Shown here one piece after another: positions 1 to 5,278 of a stretch of DNA of 6,968 nt. Both the position numbers and the translations under genes were made by a program. Each line of letters opens with the position of its first letter. The stretch's first letter is position 1. The stretch comes from Desulfomonile tiedjei. Lineage in GTDB: Bacteria > Desulfobacterota > Desulfomonilia > Desulfomonilales > Desulfomonilaceae. The stretch is taken from the NCBI GenBank assembly GCA_020718965.1, contig DYRE01000114.1, positions 1-6,968 of the forward strand. Direction: 5' to 3'. Below the pieces are notes generated by a model. It was not told the DNA's origin. It ran no database searches and was given only the letters and a program-made list of their open reading frames with translations.

Positions 1-340
1 GAATTATATCAGGATCTTTCACTGCGGCTGTGTTCAGCGAAACTTTATCGGCGCCTGCGTTCAAGAGTCTTCTGATGTCCTGTGTTGTCCTTACACCGCC
101 CCCCACAGTTAGTGGCATAAAGACCTGATCCGCAGTTCTGGCCACTACATCCAAAATGATGTCACGCTGTTCATGAGAAGCAGTTATATCCAGAAAGACG
201 AGTTCATCAGCGCCCTCTTCGTCATAAAATCGAGCATTCTCGACTGGGTCACCCGCATCTCTGAGGTCAACGAAGTTGACTCCTTTTACAACTCTACCCT
301 GATTAACATCGAGGCATGGAATTATTCGCTTTGCCAGCAT
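1..340 (-). CDS. hisF: Imidazole glycerol phosphate synthase cyclase subunit HisF (3' end beyond window)
   Basis: HisF is the cyclase half of the cytoplasmic HisF-HisH complex. It uses ammonia from HisH to turn PRFAR into imidazole glycerol phosphate and AICAR. The 113 visible codons start MLAKRIIPCLDVNQG, with the catalytic Asp at residue 11, followed by the GADELVFLDITAS strand (residues 43-55), the phosphate-binding VGGGVR turn (79-84) and SLNTAAVKDPDI (101-112). These are diagnostic of HisF rather than its paralogue HisA. The family is about 250 residues long, so over half the gene, including the second catalytic Asp, lies beyond the left edge. The ATG at 340 is chosen because the protein begins there in the family, and GAGGG at 346-350 gives a well-spaced ribosome-binding site. 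The start lies inside hisA with a 38-nt overlap in another frame, which suggests translational coupling. Confidence 0.96.
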   Translation of the reverse strand, partial: MLAKRIIPCLDVNQGRVVKGVNFVDLRDAGDPVENARFYDEEGADELVFLDITASHEQRDIILDVVARTADQVFMPLTVGGGVRTTQDIRRLLNAGADKVSLNTAAVKDPDII

Positions 341-1067
341 CAATTCCCTCTGTAAGTAAAATCGCTTCTTTTAGATCTATAGAGCCCTCATAAAGCGCCC
401 TTCCAATTATAATACCCGTAACCCCATCTTTTTCAAGCTCCATAGCATTCTTCACATCACTTATGGTGGTAACGCCGCCCGAAAGAATGACCGGCGTCTT
501 GAGTGTTCTGGCGAAATCTCGAGTCGAGGAGAAACTTGGGCCGTTCATCATACCGTCACGCTCGATATCAGTGTATATAAACGTCACCGGATTAAACTGA
601 TCATAAAAAAGCCCCAGCTCACAGGCATCCAGAGAAGTGGCTTCAGTCCATCCTTCAACTGCCACTCTTCCTCGCTTAGCGTCTATTCCAATGGCGACAG
701 CCCCTTGAAATTTTGTAAGAATCTCCGTAGTGAGATCTGTGTTCTTGGCGGCGACTGTTCCCAAAATTACGGTGCTTACTCCGATATCCAGGTACATCTG
801 AACCGTCTCAAGGTTTCTTATTCCTCCTCCCAGTTCCACTGGCACATCAAGGCAGGCTACAATGTCCTTAATCAGGTCCAAATTCTTAGGCTGACCTCCG
901 ATCGATCCATCGAGATCAACAATGTGGATTTTCTTCGCCCCTGTGTCGCTCCATTTTCTGGCTTGATCGACGGGGTTTTCGTTAAAGGTTGTTGATGAAT
1001 CCATTCGTCCCTGTTTAAGGCGAACACATTTCCCATTTTTTAGATCAATTGCTGGAATTATTATCAT
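303..1067 (-). CDS. hisA: ProFAR isomerase HisA
   Basis: HisA, 254 residues, is the (beta-alpha)8-barrel isomerase that opens the ring of ProFAR to give PRFAR, the substrate of the adjacent HisF. The start MIIIPAIDLKNGKCVRL carries the catalytic Asp8. The second catalytic Asp is D129 in AIGIDAKRG. Phosphate-binding turns are ELGGGIR (78-84) and ILSGGV (194-199), followed by IIIGRALYEG (219-228). The family usually ends shortly after this last motif. Here about 25 more residues follow, the last ones (to ANNSMPRC) encoded by DNA shared with hisF. The start codon is fixed by the family N-terminus, yet no Shine-Dalgarno sequence precedes it, and a terminator hairpin ends about 20 nt upstream. Expression may therefore rely on readthrough. 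HisA is preferred over PriA or TrpF because of the typical HisA motifs and the hisF neighbour. Confidence 0.96.
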   Translation of the reverse strand: MIIIPAIDLKNGKCVRLKQGRMDSSTTFNENPVDQARKWSDTGAKKIHIVDLDGSIGGQPKNLDLIKDIVACLDVPVELGGGIRNLETVQMYLDIGVSTVILGTVAAKNTDLTTEILTKFQGAVAIGIDAKRGRVAVEGWTEATSLDACELGLFYDQFNPVTFIYTDIERDGMMNGPSFSSTRDFARTLKTPVILSGGVTTISDVKNAMELEKDGVTGIIIGRALYEGSIDLKEAILLTEGIDAGKANNSMPRC

Positions 1068-1080
1068 TGGTATTGACTGG

Positions 1081-1111
1081 GAAACAAAAAGCCCCCTTTT
1101 TGAGGGGGCTT
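1081..1111 (-). terminator. Rho-independent terminator between secreted-protein gene A and hisA
   Basis: Read on the minus strand, a 9-bp GC-rich stem (1103-1111 pairing with 1089-1097, AAGCCCCCT core, 5-nt loop) is followed by TTTTTGTTT. It lies 27 nt after the stop codon of the upstream gene, the right place to end that transcript. It also leaves only about 20 nt before the hisA ATG, too little for a separate promoter. Confidence 0.88.
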
Positions 1112-1137
1112 CATGTATCGGGTTAGATCTGCGCTAA

Positions 1138-1494
1138 TTATTCAACAGGCAGATAATATACGAACGGCGGCCAAGGCACGATGAACTTCCACATTGGGAC
1201 GGCCACAGGGATTGGGGGTGGGCCGCAGCTAACGGGAGCGCACACCGGCATTTGAGGAGCCGGATACTGCATTTTAACTTGAATGGATGTTGTCAGCTTC
1301 TTCGGTTTCTGGGCTTTCATCACTTTAGGAACCGCAGGAGGTGGACATCCACCCACGCCGCAAGCAGGAGCCGAAGCCGGCATAATCATGGGCTCTGGCG
1401 CTGCGACTGCGCCCGCAAATGTCTCGGCCCACACCACTCCCGCCGATGCAACGGCGATCAGGATGAAACCGAGAATCGCTAACTTTTTAACCAT
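1138..1494 (-). CDS. Small exported Pro/Cys-rich protein A, function unknown
   Basis: I do not recognise this family. The 118-residue product starts MVKKLAILGFILIAVASAG, a positively charged then hydrophobic Sec signal peptide, with a likely cleavage after VWA (residue 23) or FAGA (29). The mature part is rich in Pro, Ala and Val and has four cysteines in two similar units: C45-X4-C50 followed by PPP, and C85-X4-C90 followed by GPPP. A Lys-rich stretch (57-67) separates them, and the C-terminus is aromatic (WKFIVPWPPFVYYLP). Disulfide bonding in the periplasm or at the cell surface is plausible. The start at 1494 is chosen over the upstream in-frame ATG at 1548 because it carries AAGGAGG at the right distance and begins the signal peptide; a TATAAT also lies between the two. 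It lies 72 nt downstream of paralogue-like gene B and ends at a terminator. Confidence 0.8.
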   Translation of the reverse strand: MVKKLAILGFILIAVASAGVVWAETFAGAVAAPEPMIMPASAPACGVGGCPPPAVPKVMKAQKPKKLTTSIQVKMQYPAPQMPVCAPVSCGPPPIPVAVPMWKFIVPWPPFVYYLPVE

Positions 1495-1512
1495 ACCCTT
1501 AATCCTCCTTTC
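1486..1512 (-). repeat. Conserved translation-start block, copy A
   Basis: This 27-nt block matches 2068-2094 at 26 positions. It contains GAAAGGAGG, a 9-nt spacer, the ATG, and codons for MVK. It fixes the start of gene A at 1494 and provides a strong ribosome-binding site. Confidence 0.85.
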
Positions 1513-1515
1513 GAA

Positions 1516-1543
1516 ACACTCATTATATCTTAGTAACTCTAAA
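1516..1543 (-). promoter_or_regulatory. Candidate sigma-70 promoter for secreted-protein gene A
   Basis: On the minus strand, a perfect TATAAT sits at 1522-1527, and a weak -35 (ATGACT, 4 of 6) lies 15 nt upstream at 1543-1548 or slightly shifted. Transcription would start near 1515, giving a short leader that contains the AAGGAGG site. Gene A may thus be transcribed separately from gene B as well as by readthrough from it. Confidence 0.5.
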
Positions 1544-1566
1544 GTCATGGTTTGCGCTCGTAATGC

Positions 1567-2076
1567 CTACTTCTTGACTTTGCAAGGCATTGGAGGCGGA
1601 GGCGCCATCGGAACGCCACAAACTGGTTTCATCTTGATGTAGTTCGCCTTCACGTATACGCAACGCGGAACTTTCTTTTCAAGGCAGCAACGATCCGTGC
1701 CTTTCGGCCAAGCATACTCGTTGGTGAAATGTTCGACCTTAATGTCTGTTACCGGCACCAGCCACTCATATCGACCAGGAGCGACAGGATTCGGAAAAGT
1801 CAAGGGGTTGCCAAAAAATGCAAGGGGGGTGCGCGGCCACGCTACTCCCGCTAGATAAGGAGCAACCACCCTAACTTTTCTCAGCTGCGCTGGAACAGGG
1901 GTAATCACTTCCGTTACCTGGGAATAATTTGTGGCTGCAGGACCACACACTGGTGGCAATCCAGGGGGGGGCGGCATACAGGCGCTACCTCCGCCGGGAC
2001 CACCGGCGAAAGACATTGTGCTAGCGCCGCATAGCGCGAGAACCAAAAGGCTCAAAAGAAATAAACGTTTAACCAT
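1567..2076 (-). CDS. Small exported Pro/Cys-rich protein B, function unknown
   Basis: I do not recognise this family. The 169-residue product starts MVKRLFLLSLLVLALCGAS, a Sec signal peptide with probable cleavage after SFA (residue 24). LALC at 13-16 is a poor lipobox, so a lipoprotein is less likely. The mature part opens with a Gly-rich then Pro-rich segment (GGPGGGSACMPPPPGLPPVC, 25-44). A central region of mixed hydrophobic and aromatic residues (about 50-125) could fold as a small domain. The tail holds C130, C131, C139, C153 and C165 and ends in basic KVKK. PVCG occurs at 42-45 and 151-154 and resembles PVCA in protein A, so the two look like diverged relatives. The start at 2076 is set by AAGGAGG and the signal peptide; upstream in-frame starts lie in the promoter region. 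Confidence 0.8.
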   Translation of the reverse strand: MVKRLFLLSLLVLALCGASTMSFAGGPGGGSACMPPPPGLPPVCGPAATNYSQVTEVITPVPAQLRKVRVVAPYLAGVAWPRTPLAFFGNPLTFPNPVAPGRYEWLVPVTDIKVEHFTNEYAWPKGTDRCCLEKKVPRCVYVKANYIKMKPVCGVPMAPPPPMPCKVKK

Positions 2077-2094
2077 ACCCTCAATCCTCCTTTC
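2068..2094 (-). repeat. Conserved translation-start block, copy B
   Basis: This is the second copy of the block at 1486-1512 (26 of 27 positions the same): GAAAGGAGG, a 9-nt spacer ending in AGGGT, the ATG, and codons for MVK. It fixes the start of gene B at 2076. Confidence 0.85.
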
Positions 2095-2134
2095 AACAGT
2101 TCCTCCCAACAACCGCTCGGGAGACCCGTAAAAA

Positions 2135-2170
2135 ACATTCCCGGTGAAAATCCGATATATTCCGGAATGT
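2135..2170 (-). promoter_or_regulatory. Leader hairpin / palindrome upstream of gene B
   Basis: ACATTCC at 2135-2141 is complementary to GGAATGT at 2164-2170. The stem extends by two more G-C pairs past one bulged base, with a 17-nt loop. The far arm overlaps a perfect 10-bp DNA palindrome, ATTCCGGAAT (2159-2168). It lies just downstream of the candidate promoter, so it could be an operator or an mRNA-leader structure. Neither role is shown. Confidence 0.35.
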
Positions 2171-2174
2171 ATTT

Positions 2175-2203
2175 TTGGTATCAAATCGCATAGCAATTGT
2201 CAA
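2175..2203 (-). promoter_or_regulatory. Candidate sigma-70 promoter for gene B
   Basis: On the minus strand, a perfect TTGACA -35 (2198-2203) is followed after 17 nt by a weak -10, TACCAA (2175-2180, 3 of 6). The transcript would have a leader of roughly 90 nt. The poor -10 keeps confidence low. Confidence 0.4.
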
Positions 2204-2239
2204 GCTATTTTTTGCCTGACGCCTCTAACCATAGTGCCA

Positions 2240-2271
2240 ATTGAACCCTTTGGATTACTTTTGGGTTCAAT
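2240..2271. repeat. 9-bp inverted repeat with 14-nt loop
   Basis: ATTGAACCC at 2240-2248 is the exact reverse complement of GGGTTCAAT at 2263-2271. No T-tract follows on either strand, so it is not a typical terminator. Its role is unknown. Confidence 0.45.
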
Positions 2272-2377
2272 ACACCGCTGCGGCCATAAAATATCTCACT
2301 AGGCGACCGCCTCATAGAAACCCGTTTGTATTCAAAAGTTTATTGACGCTAACGATTTTTATCAAAGCTTGTGAACT

Positions 2378-2398
2378 AAGTCAAGGTTTTTTTGACTT
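2378..2398. repeat. 7-bp AT-rich hairpin downstream of the SDR gene
   Basis: AAGTCAA (2378-2384) pairs with TTGACTT (2392-2398) around a GGTTTTT loop. It lies 26 nt past the SDR stop codon and could be a weak transcript-end structure, but there is no T-tract on the minus strand. Confidence 0.35.
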
Positions 2399-2423
2399 CC
2401 CGGCTAAATCATTAGGATTCAGC

Positions 2424-3176
2424 CTAAATCATTCCATAACCGCCGTCCACGCAAAGCAACTGCCCTGTGATGTAATCTGATTCACTCGAAGCCAAAAAAA
2501 CGAACGCAGGACTTATATCTGCAGCCGTGGCAAAACGCTTCATCAAAATTCGATTCATATAGATCTCTTTTAATTTTTCATCGTTCCTGATCTTCTCGGT
2601 CATATCCGTCTCAACTATTCCTAGAGATATTACATTTGCGCACACGTTGAAACGCGCCATTTCCCGAGCGACGCTCTTGGTTAGGCTTAGTATCCCGCCT
2701 TTTGCGGCCGCATAGTTTACCTGTCCCACTGTCCCCACCAGGCCGGCGACTGAACTGACGTTTATTATCTTGCCATATTGTTGTTCCTGAAAATACCTTG
2801 AAGCCGCCTGAATACAAAGAAAAGGGCCTTTCAAATGCGCGTCTACCACAGCGTCCCACTGATCCTCAGACATCTTTGTCAACATGGCCGGCCTAGTAAA
2901 ACCAGCGTTGTTCACAACAATGTCCAGACGCCCAAACTCTAGTTTAGCGGCATTCATCATGTTTTCAACTTCCGCCTTGGCGGCCACGTCGGCCTTAACG
3001 GCTATGGATTTTCTTCCCATGGCCCTTATCTCGTTGACAACATCCAGCGCCGGCCCTTCACTCGATGTGTAATTCACCAAAACATCCGCTCCCTCTTTTG
3101 CGAAAGCCAAAGCGATACCCCGGCCCACTCCCCTGCTGCTACCCGTCACTACCGCCGCCCTGCCCACAAGTCTCAT
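2424..3176 (-). CDS. FabG-like short-chain dehydrogenase/reductase
   Basis: This is a 250-residue classical SDR, the normal FabG length, expected to interconvert 3-oxoacyl and 3-hydroxyacyl thioesters in the cytoplasm with NAD(P)H. The Rossmann nucleotide motif TGSSRGVGRG is at residues 11-20, NNAG at 89-92, and the catalytic Ser142, Tyr155 and Lys159 are in SSVAG and YAAAK. The C-terminal GQLLCVDGGYGM (238-249) is typical of the family. Two positions are unusual. The fourth catalytic residue, normally Asn in NLKG, is His114 (AHLKG), as in some hydroxyacyl-CoA-type SDRs. The usual Pro of the PG motif is Leu185 (ISLG). It sits downstream of an acyl-CoA dehydrogenase and a regulator, which favours an acyl-CoA substrate over fatty-acid synthesis; this is inference. 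AGGAGG lies 4 nt from the ATG. A terminator separates it from the regulator gene. Confidence 0.9.
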   Translation of the reverse strand: MRLVGRAAVVTGSSRGVGRGIALAFAKEGADVLVNYTSSEGPALDVVNEIRAMGRKSIAVKADVAAKAEVENMMNAAKLEFGRLDIVVNNAGFTRPAMLTKMSEDQWDAVVDAHLKGPFLCIQAASRYFQEQQYGKIINVSSVAGLVGTVGQVNYAAAKGGILSLTKSVAREMARFNVCANVISLGIVETDMTEKIRNDEKLKEIYMNRILMKRFATAADISPAFVFLASSESDYITGQLLCVDGGYGMI

Positions 3177-3202
3177 AGCGCCTCCTCAAAAAAATCTACC
3201 TT

Positions 3203-3231
3203 GTGATCTACTTGTTACTGGATAATGTCAA
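3203..3231 (-). promoter_or_regulatory. Candidate promoter for the SDR gene
   Basis: On the minus strand, just past the terminator T-tract, a perfect TTGACA (3226-3231) is followed after 17 nt by a weak -10, GATCAC (3203-3208, 3 of 6). The upstream terminator implies that the SDR gene needs its own promoter, which supports the call more than the -10 does. Confidence 0.35.
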
Positions 3232-3250
3232 AATTAACAGAGATAAGTTC

Positions 3251-3280
3251 AAAAAAAAAGCCCTGAGATCTTCTCAGGGC
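3251..3280 (-). terminator. Rho-independent terminator downstream of the XRE-cupin gene
   Basis: Read on the minus strand, a perfect 9-bp stem (GCCCTGAGA at 3280-3272 pairing with TCTCAGGGC at 3268-3260, 3-nt loop) is followed by nine T residues (3259-3251). It should end leftward transcription from the acyl-CoA dehydrogenase and regulator genes, or from a small RNA in the gap. Confidence 0.92.
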
Positions 3281-3488
3281 GTTAAAGGAGGTATGGATAT
3301 GGGTTTTCGTGTTGTCGCTCGTCCCTAGCTCTCCCGCATTTGATTGAGTCTACGGGTTTATCTTTAATCTTTCTGGATTCGCTTTCCACTTAACCCTTAT
3401 TGATGATGACAAGACCATGCACAAAAGGTTCCAAAGTTTTATCTTTGACAAATAAGATATTTAAAAAATTTCTTGTGTGGAATGAAAT

Positions 3489-4028
3489 TCATGGGGTAAA
3501 CACTACTACAAGAAGCTTTGACGTCTTCGAACTCAAATTTCTTAAATGATGAGCCACACCAGAATCAAAGTGGAGATTCGTCCCTTTTTTCAGTTCATGA
3601 ACTGTTTCTCCTACTTTTACTTCTACACGTCCTTCTAATACAAACATGAATTCCTCGCCTTCATGTTTGTAGGCAACCATCTCGTGCTCTTTTTTCGGGT
3701 CCAGAGTGACGAGATAGGCCCAAAGATGCTTGTCCTCATTGTCTGGCGTAAGACTCTTGTATGAATAAGCCTTGGTTCTCTTCAGATGACTCTTACGCCT
3801 CTCTACTTTCCTGTCTTCAGAAAGCAGTGAAGCAGAATCCAAAGCAAGCGCCCTGGAAATCTGGATCAAATTTCCTACCGCCGGCGAAACGGATCCCTCT
3901 TCAAGCGCCTTCAGATAATCTACTTGATATCCAGTCTTTTCGGCTAATTGCTCCTGAGGCATTTTGAGATTTTCCCTCATCTGCCGGATCTTATCGCCAA
4001 CGCTAAGGGTTTTAGGCTTTTTTGCCAT
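3489..4028 (-). CDS. XRE-family transcriptional regulator with C-terminal cupin domain
   Basis: This 179-residue product has the common HTH-cupin architecture. An N-terminal XRE helix-turn-helix (about residues 9-70, VGDKIRQMRENLKMPQEQLAEK and beyond, helices around QEQLAEKTG and VDYLKALEEG) binds DNA. A basic linker follows (72-90). A single cupin barrel (about 105-178) has motif 1, HEGEEFMFVLEG (122-133; H122, E126), and motif 2, ending SGVAHHLRN (156-164; H160). Such barrels often sense a small ligand or bind metal; the ligand here is unknown. It lies 57 nt downstream of the acyl-CoA dehydrogenase gene in the same direction, so it probably shares a transcript and controls this acyl-CoA module or itself (inference). 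The start is supported by GGGGAG 7 nt before the ATG. A long 209-nt stretch follows before the terminator. Confidence 0.9.
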   Translation of the reverse strand: MAKKPKTLSVGDKIRQMRENLKMPQEQLAEKTGYQVDYLKALEEGSVSPAVGNLIQISRALALDSASLLSEDRKVERRKSHLKRTKAYSYKSLTPDNEDKHLWAYLVTLDPKKEHEMVAYKHEGEEFMFVLEGRVEVKVGETVHELKKGTNLHFDSGVAHHLRNLSSKTSKLLVVVFTP

Positions 4029-4085
4029 GAACGGTCTCCCCTCAAATTTAATATTCCGAACCCGGTTAAAGCAATTGAATCAAGA

Positions 4086-5252
4086 TCAATAAAGATCTGG
4101 TCTCTTTGCGCCCTTCGTCTTGGTTAGCTCTCTGGCTATTACAATTCGTTGAACCTGATTTGTTCCTTCAAATATTTGAGATATCTTGGCAAATCTCATA
4201 TACATTTCTACAGGATATGATTTCATATATCCGTAGCCTCCCAGAATCTGAACAGCTTCTGTGGTTACGCGCATGGCCATATCAGTTGCGAACCTTTTTC
4301 CCATGGCCGCTTCCAAAGCGCATTGTTCCCCTTCATCCATCAAAGAGGCGGCCCTGTAAATCATAAGTCTGGCGGCTTCGATTTCAGCGGCCAGATCCGC
4401 TATAAGGAATTGCATGCCTTGAAAGGATACGATTGGCCGACCAAACTGAACTCTTTTTTGAGCGTAGTTCAATGAGTAGTCGAACGCCTGTTGGGCCAAC
4501 CCCACAGCGCAGGCTCCTATTCCTACCCGACCTCCATTGAGGGCTCCAAGAGCCATGTTGATTCCCTTGCCCTCTTCACCTATGCGATTGCTCTCGGGAA
4601 TAAAACAGTCCTGAAAATTAAGTTCAGTAGTGGGTGAAGCGTTCAGTCCCATCTTGGCTTCGTGCGGCCCGAATGAGAAACCTGGGGTTTCCCTTTCTAC
4701 AAGGATGGCGCTTATTCCCTTCTGTTTTTGGCTTTCGTCAGTCCGTACCATTACCACGTATAAGTCCGCAACCCCGCCACTGGTTACATAAAGTTTTGTG
4801 CCGTTAACTATATAACCACCATCGACCTTCACCGCCTTACAGCTCACATTTGCGGCGTCAGAGCCAGCTTCAGCCTCGGTAAGGGAATAGGCCCCCAATT
4901 TTTCGCCCATGGCCAGGGGCTTCACATAGAGTTCACGTTGTTCCTCGTTGCCATACTGATAAACCAGATTTACCACCATGTTGTGAACACTCATGTAAAC
5001 TGCGGTCGCAAAACAGCCTTTCGCAAGCTCTTCAAATATGAGCGCCGCAGTCAATCTCCCTACTCCTGTACCGCCATATTGTTCGGGAACATACAGACCA
5101 GCGAAATCAAGCCGTCCCATTTTATCAAAAACAGCTCTGGAAAAGGTGTGTGACTCTTCCCAGTCTCTTGCGTTTGGCGCAAGCTCTTTTGTGGAAAAAT
5201 CCCTTGCGGCTTTGCGTATCAGCCTCTGTTCATCGTTAAGCTTAAAATCCAT
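4086..5252 (-). CDS. Acyl-CoA dehydrogenase
   Basis: This FAD-dependent dehydrogenase, 388 residues (usual about 380), introduces the alpha-beta double bond into an acyl-CoA in the cytoplasm and passes electrons to ETF. The N-terminal helical domain starts MDFKLNDEQRLIRKAARDF. The first family signature is AYSLTEAEAGSD (121-132). A beta domain follows, with KLYVTSG (153-159). The C-terminal domain has the AQKRVQFGRPIVSFQ segment (264-278), QILGGYGYMKSYPVE (335-349), and the catalytic Glu362 in IFEGTNQVQR. A catalytic Glu at this place is typical of short-chain and branched-chain members rather than the isovaleryl- or long-chain types. The exact substrate cannot be read from the sequence. GGGAG lies 7 nt before the ATG. 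It is first in an apparent two-gene unit with the XRE-cupin regulator. Confidence 0.95.
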   Translation of the reverse strand: MDFKLNDEQRLIRKAARDFSTKELAPNARDWEESHTFSRAVFDKMGRLDFAGLYVPEQYGGTGVGRLTAALIFEELAKGCFATAVYMSVHNMVVNLVYQYGNEEQRELYVKPLAMGEKLGAYSLTEAEAGSDAANVSCKAVKVDGGYIVNGTKLYVTSGGVADLYVVMVRTDESQKQKGISAILVERETPGFSFGPHEAKMGLNASPTTELNFQDCFIPESNRIGEEGKGINMALGALNGGRVGIGACAVGLAQQAFDYSLNYAQKRVQFGRPIVSFQGMQFLIADLAAEIEAARLMIYRAASLMDEGEQCALEAAMGKRFATDMAMRVTTEAVQILGGYGYMKSYPVEMYMRFAKISQIFEGTNQVQRIVIARELTKTKGAKRPDLY

Positions 5253-5278
5253 GAATAATCTCCCAGGAAACGTTGTGG

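Larger units (their letters stand above)
2077..2423. other. 347-bp intergenic region between gene B and the SDR gene
   Basis: I see no supported gene here. On the gene B side there is a candidate promoter (2175-2203), a leader hairpin with a 10-bp palindrome (2135-2170) and a ribosome-binding site. On the SDR side there are two hairpin-forming repeats (2240-2271 and 2378-2398), neither followed by a T-tract on the minus strand. There is also a 10-nt direct repeat beside the SDR stop codon. No canonical terminator for the SDR gene is visible. Confidence 0.7.
3177..3488. other. 312-bp intergenic region between the regulator and SDR genes
   Basis: It holds a strong minus-strand terminator (3251-3280), a candidate promoter for the SDR gene (3203-3231), a stretch matching the 16S anti-Shine-Dalgarno sequence when read on the minus strand (3283-3292), and a small hairpin at 3333-3356. 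The terminator is 209 nt past the stop codon of the regulator gene, so either the 3' untranslated region is long or a separate small RNA ends there. No protein gene is supported. Confidence 0.7.

Noticed and set aside
1495..1548. Upstream ATG giving gene A 18 more residues
   Set aside because: That start lacks a ribosome-binding site, puts a charged stretch before the signal peptide, and lies upstream of the likely TATAAT; the same logic applies to the 40-residue extension of gene B.
1283..1642. Plus-strand open frame of about 119 codons across the secreted-protein genes
   Set aside because: Its sequence is a shadow of the Pro/Gly-rich minus-strand genes, which have signal peptides and ribosome-binding sites.
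2224..2240. Sigma-54-like promoter on the minus strand (TTGGCAC at 2234-2240)
   Set aside because: The -24 element is perfect, but the -12 position reads TTAGA and lacks the required GC, so it is probably chance.
2241..2280. tRNA-like GGTTCAA loop
   Set aside because: The flanking T-stem does not pair and no acceptor or anticodon stems are found; the sequence is part of a simple inverted repeat.
2241..2480. Open frame on the plus strand of about 79 codons starting at TTG
   Set aside because: It starts inside an inverted repeat, has no ribosome-binding site, and overlaps the 3' end of the SDR gene on the opposite strand.
3350..3418. 22-codon minus-strand frame in the gap after the regulator gene
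   Set aside because: It has no convincing ribosome-binding site and no recognisable product.
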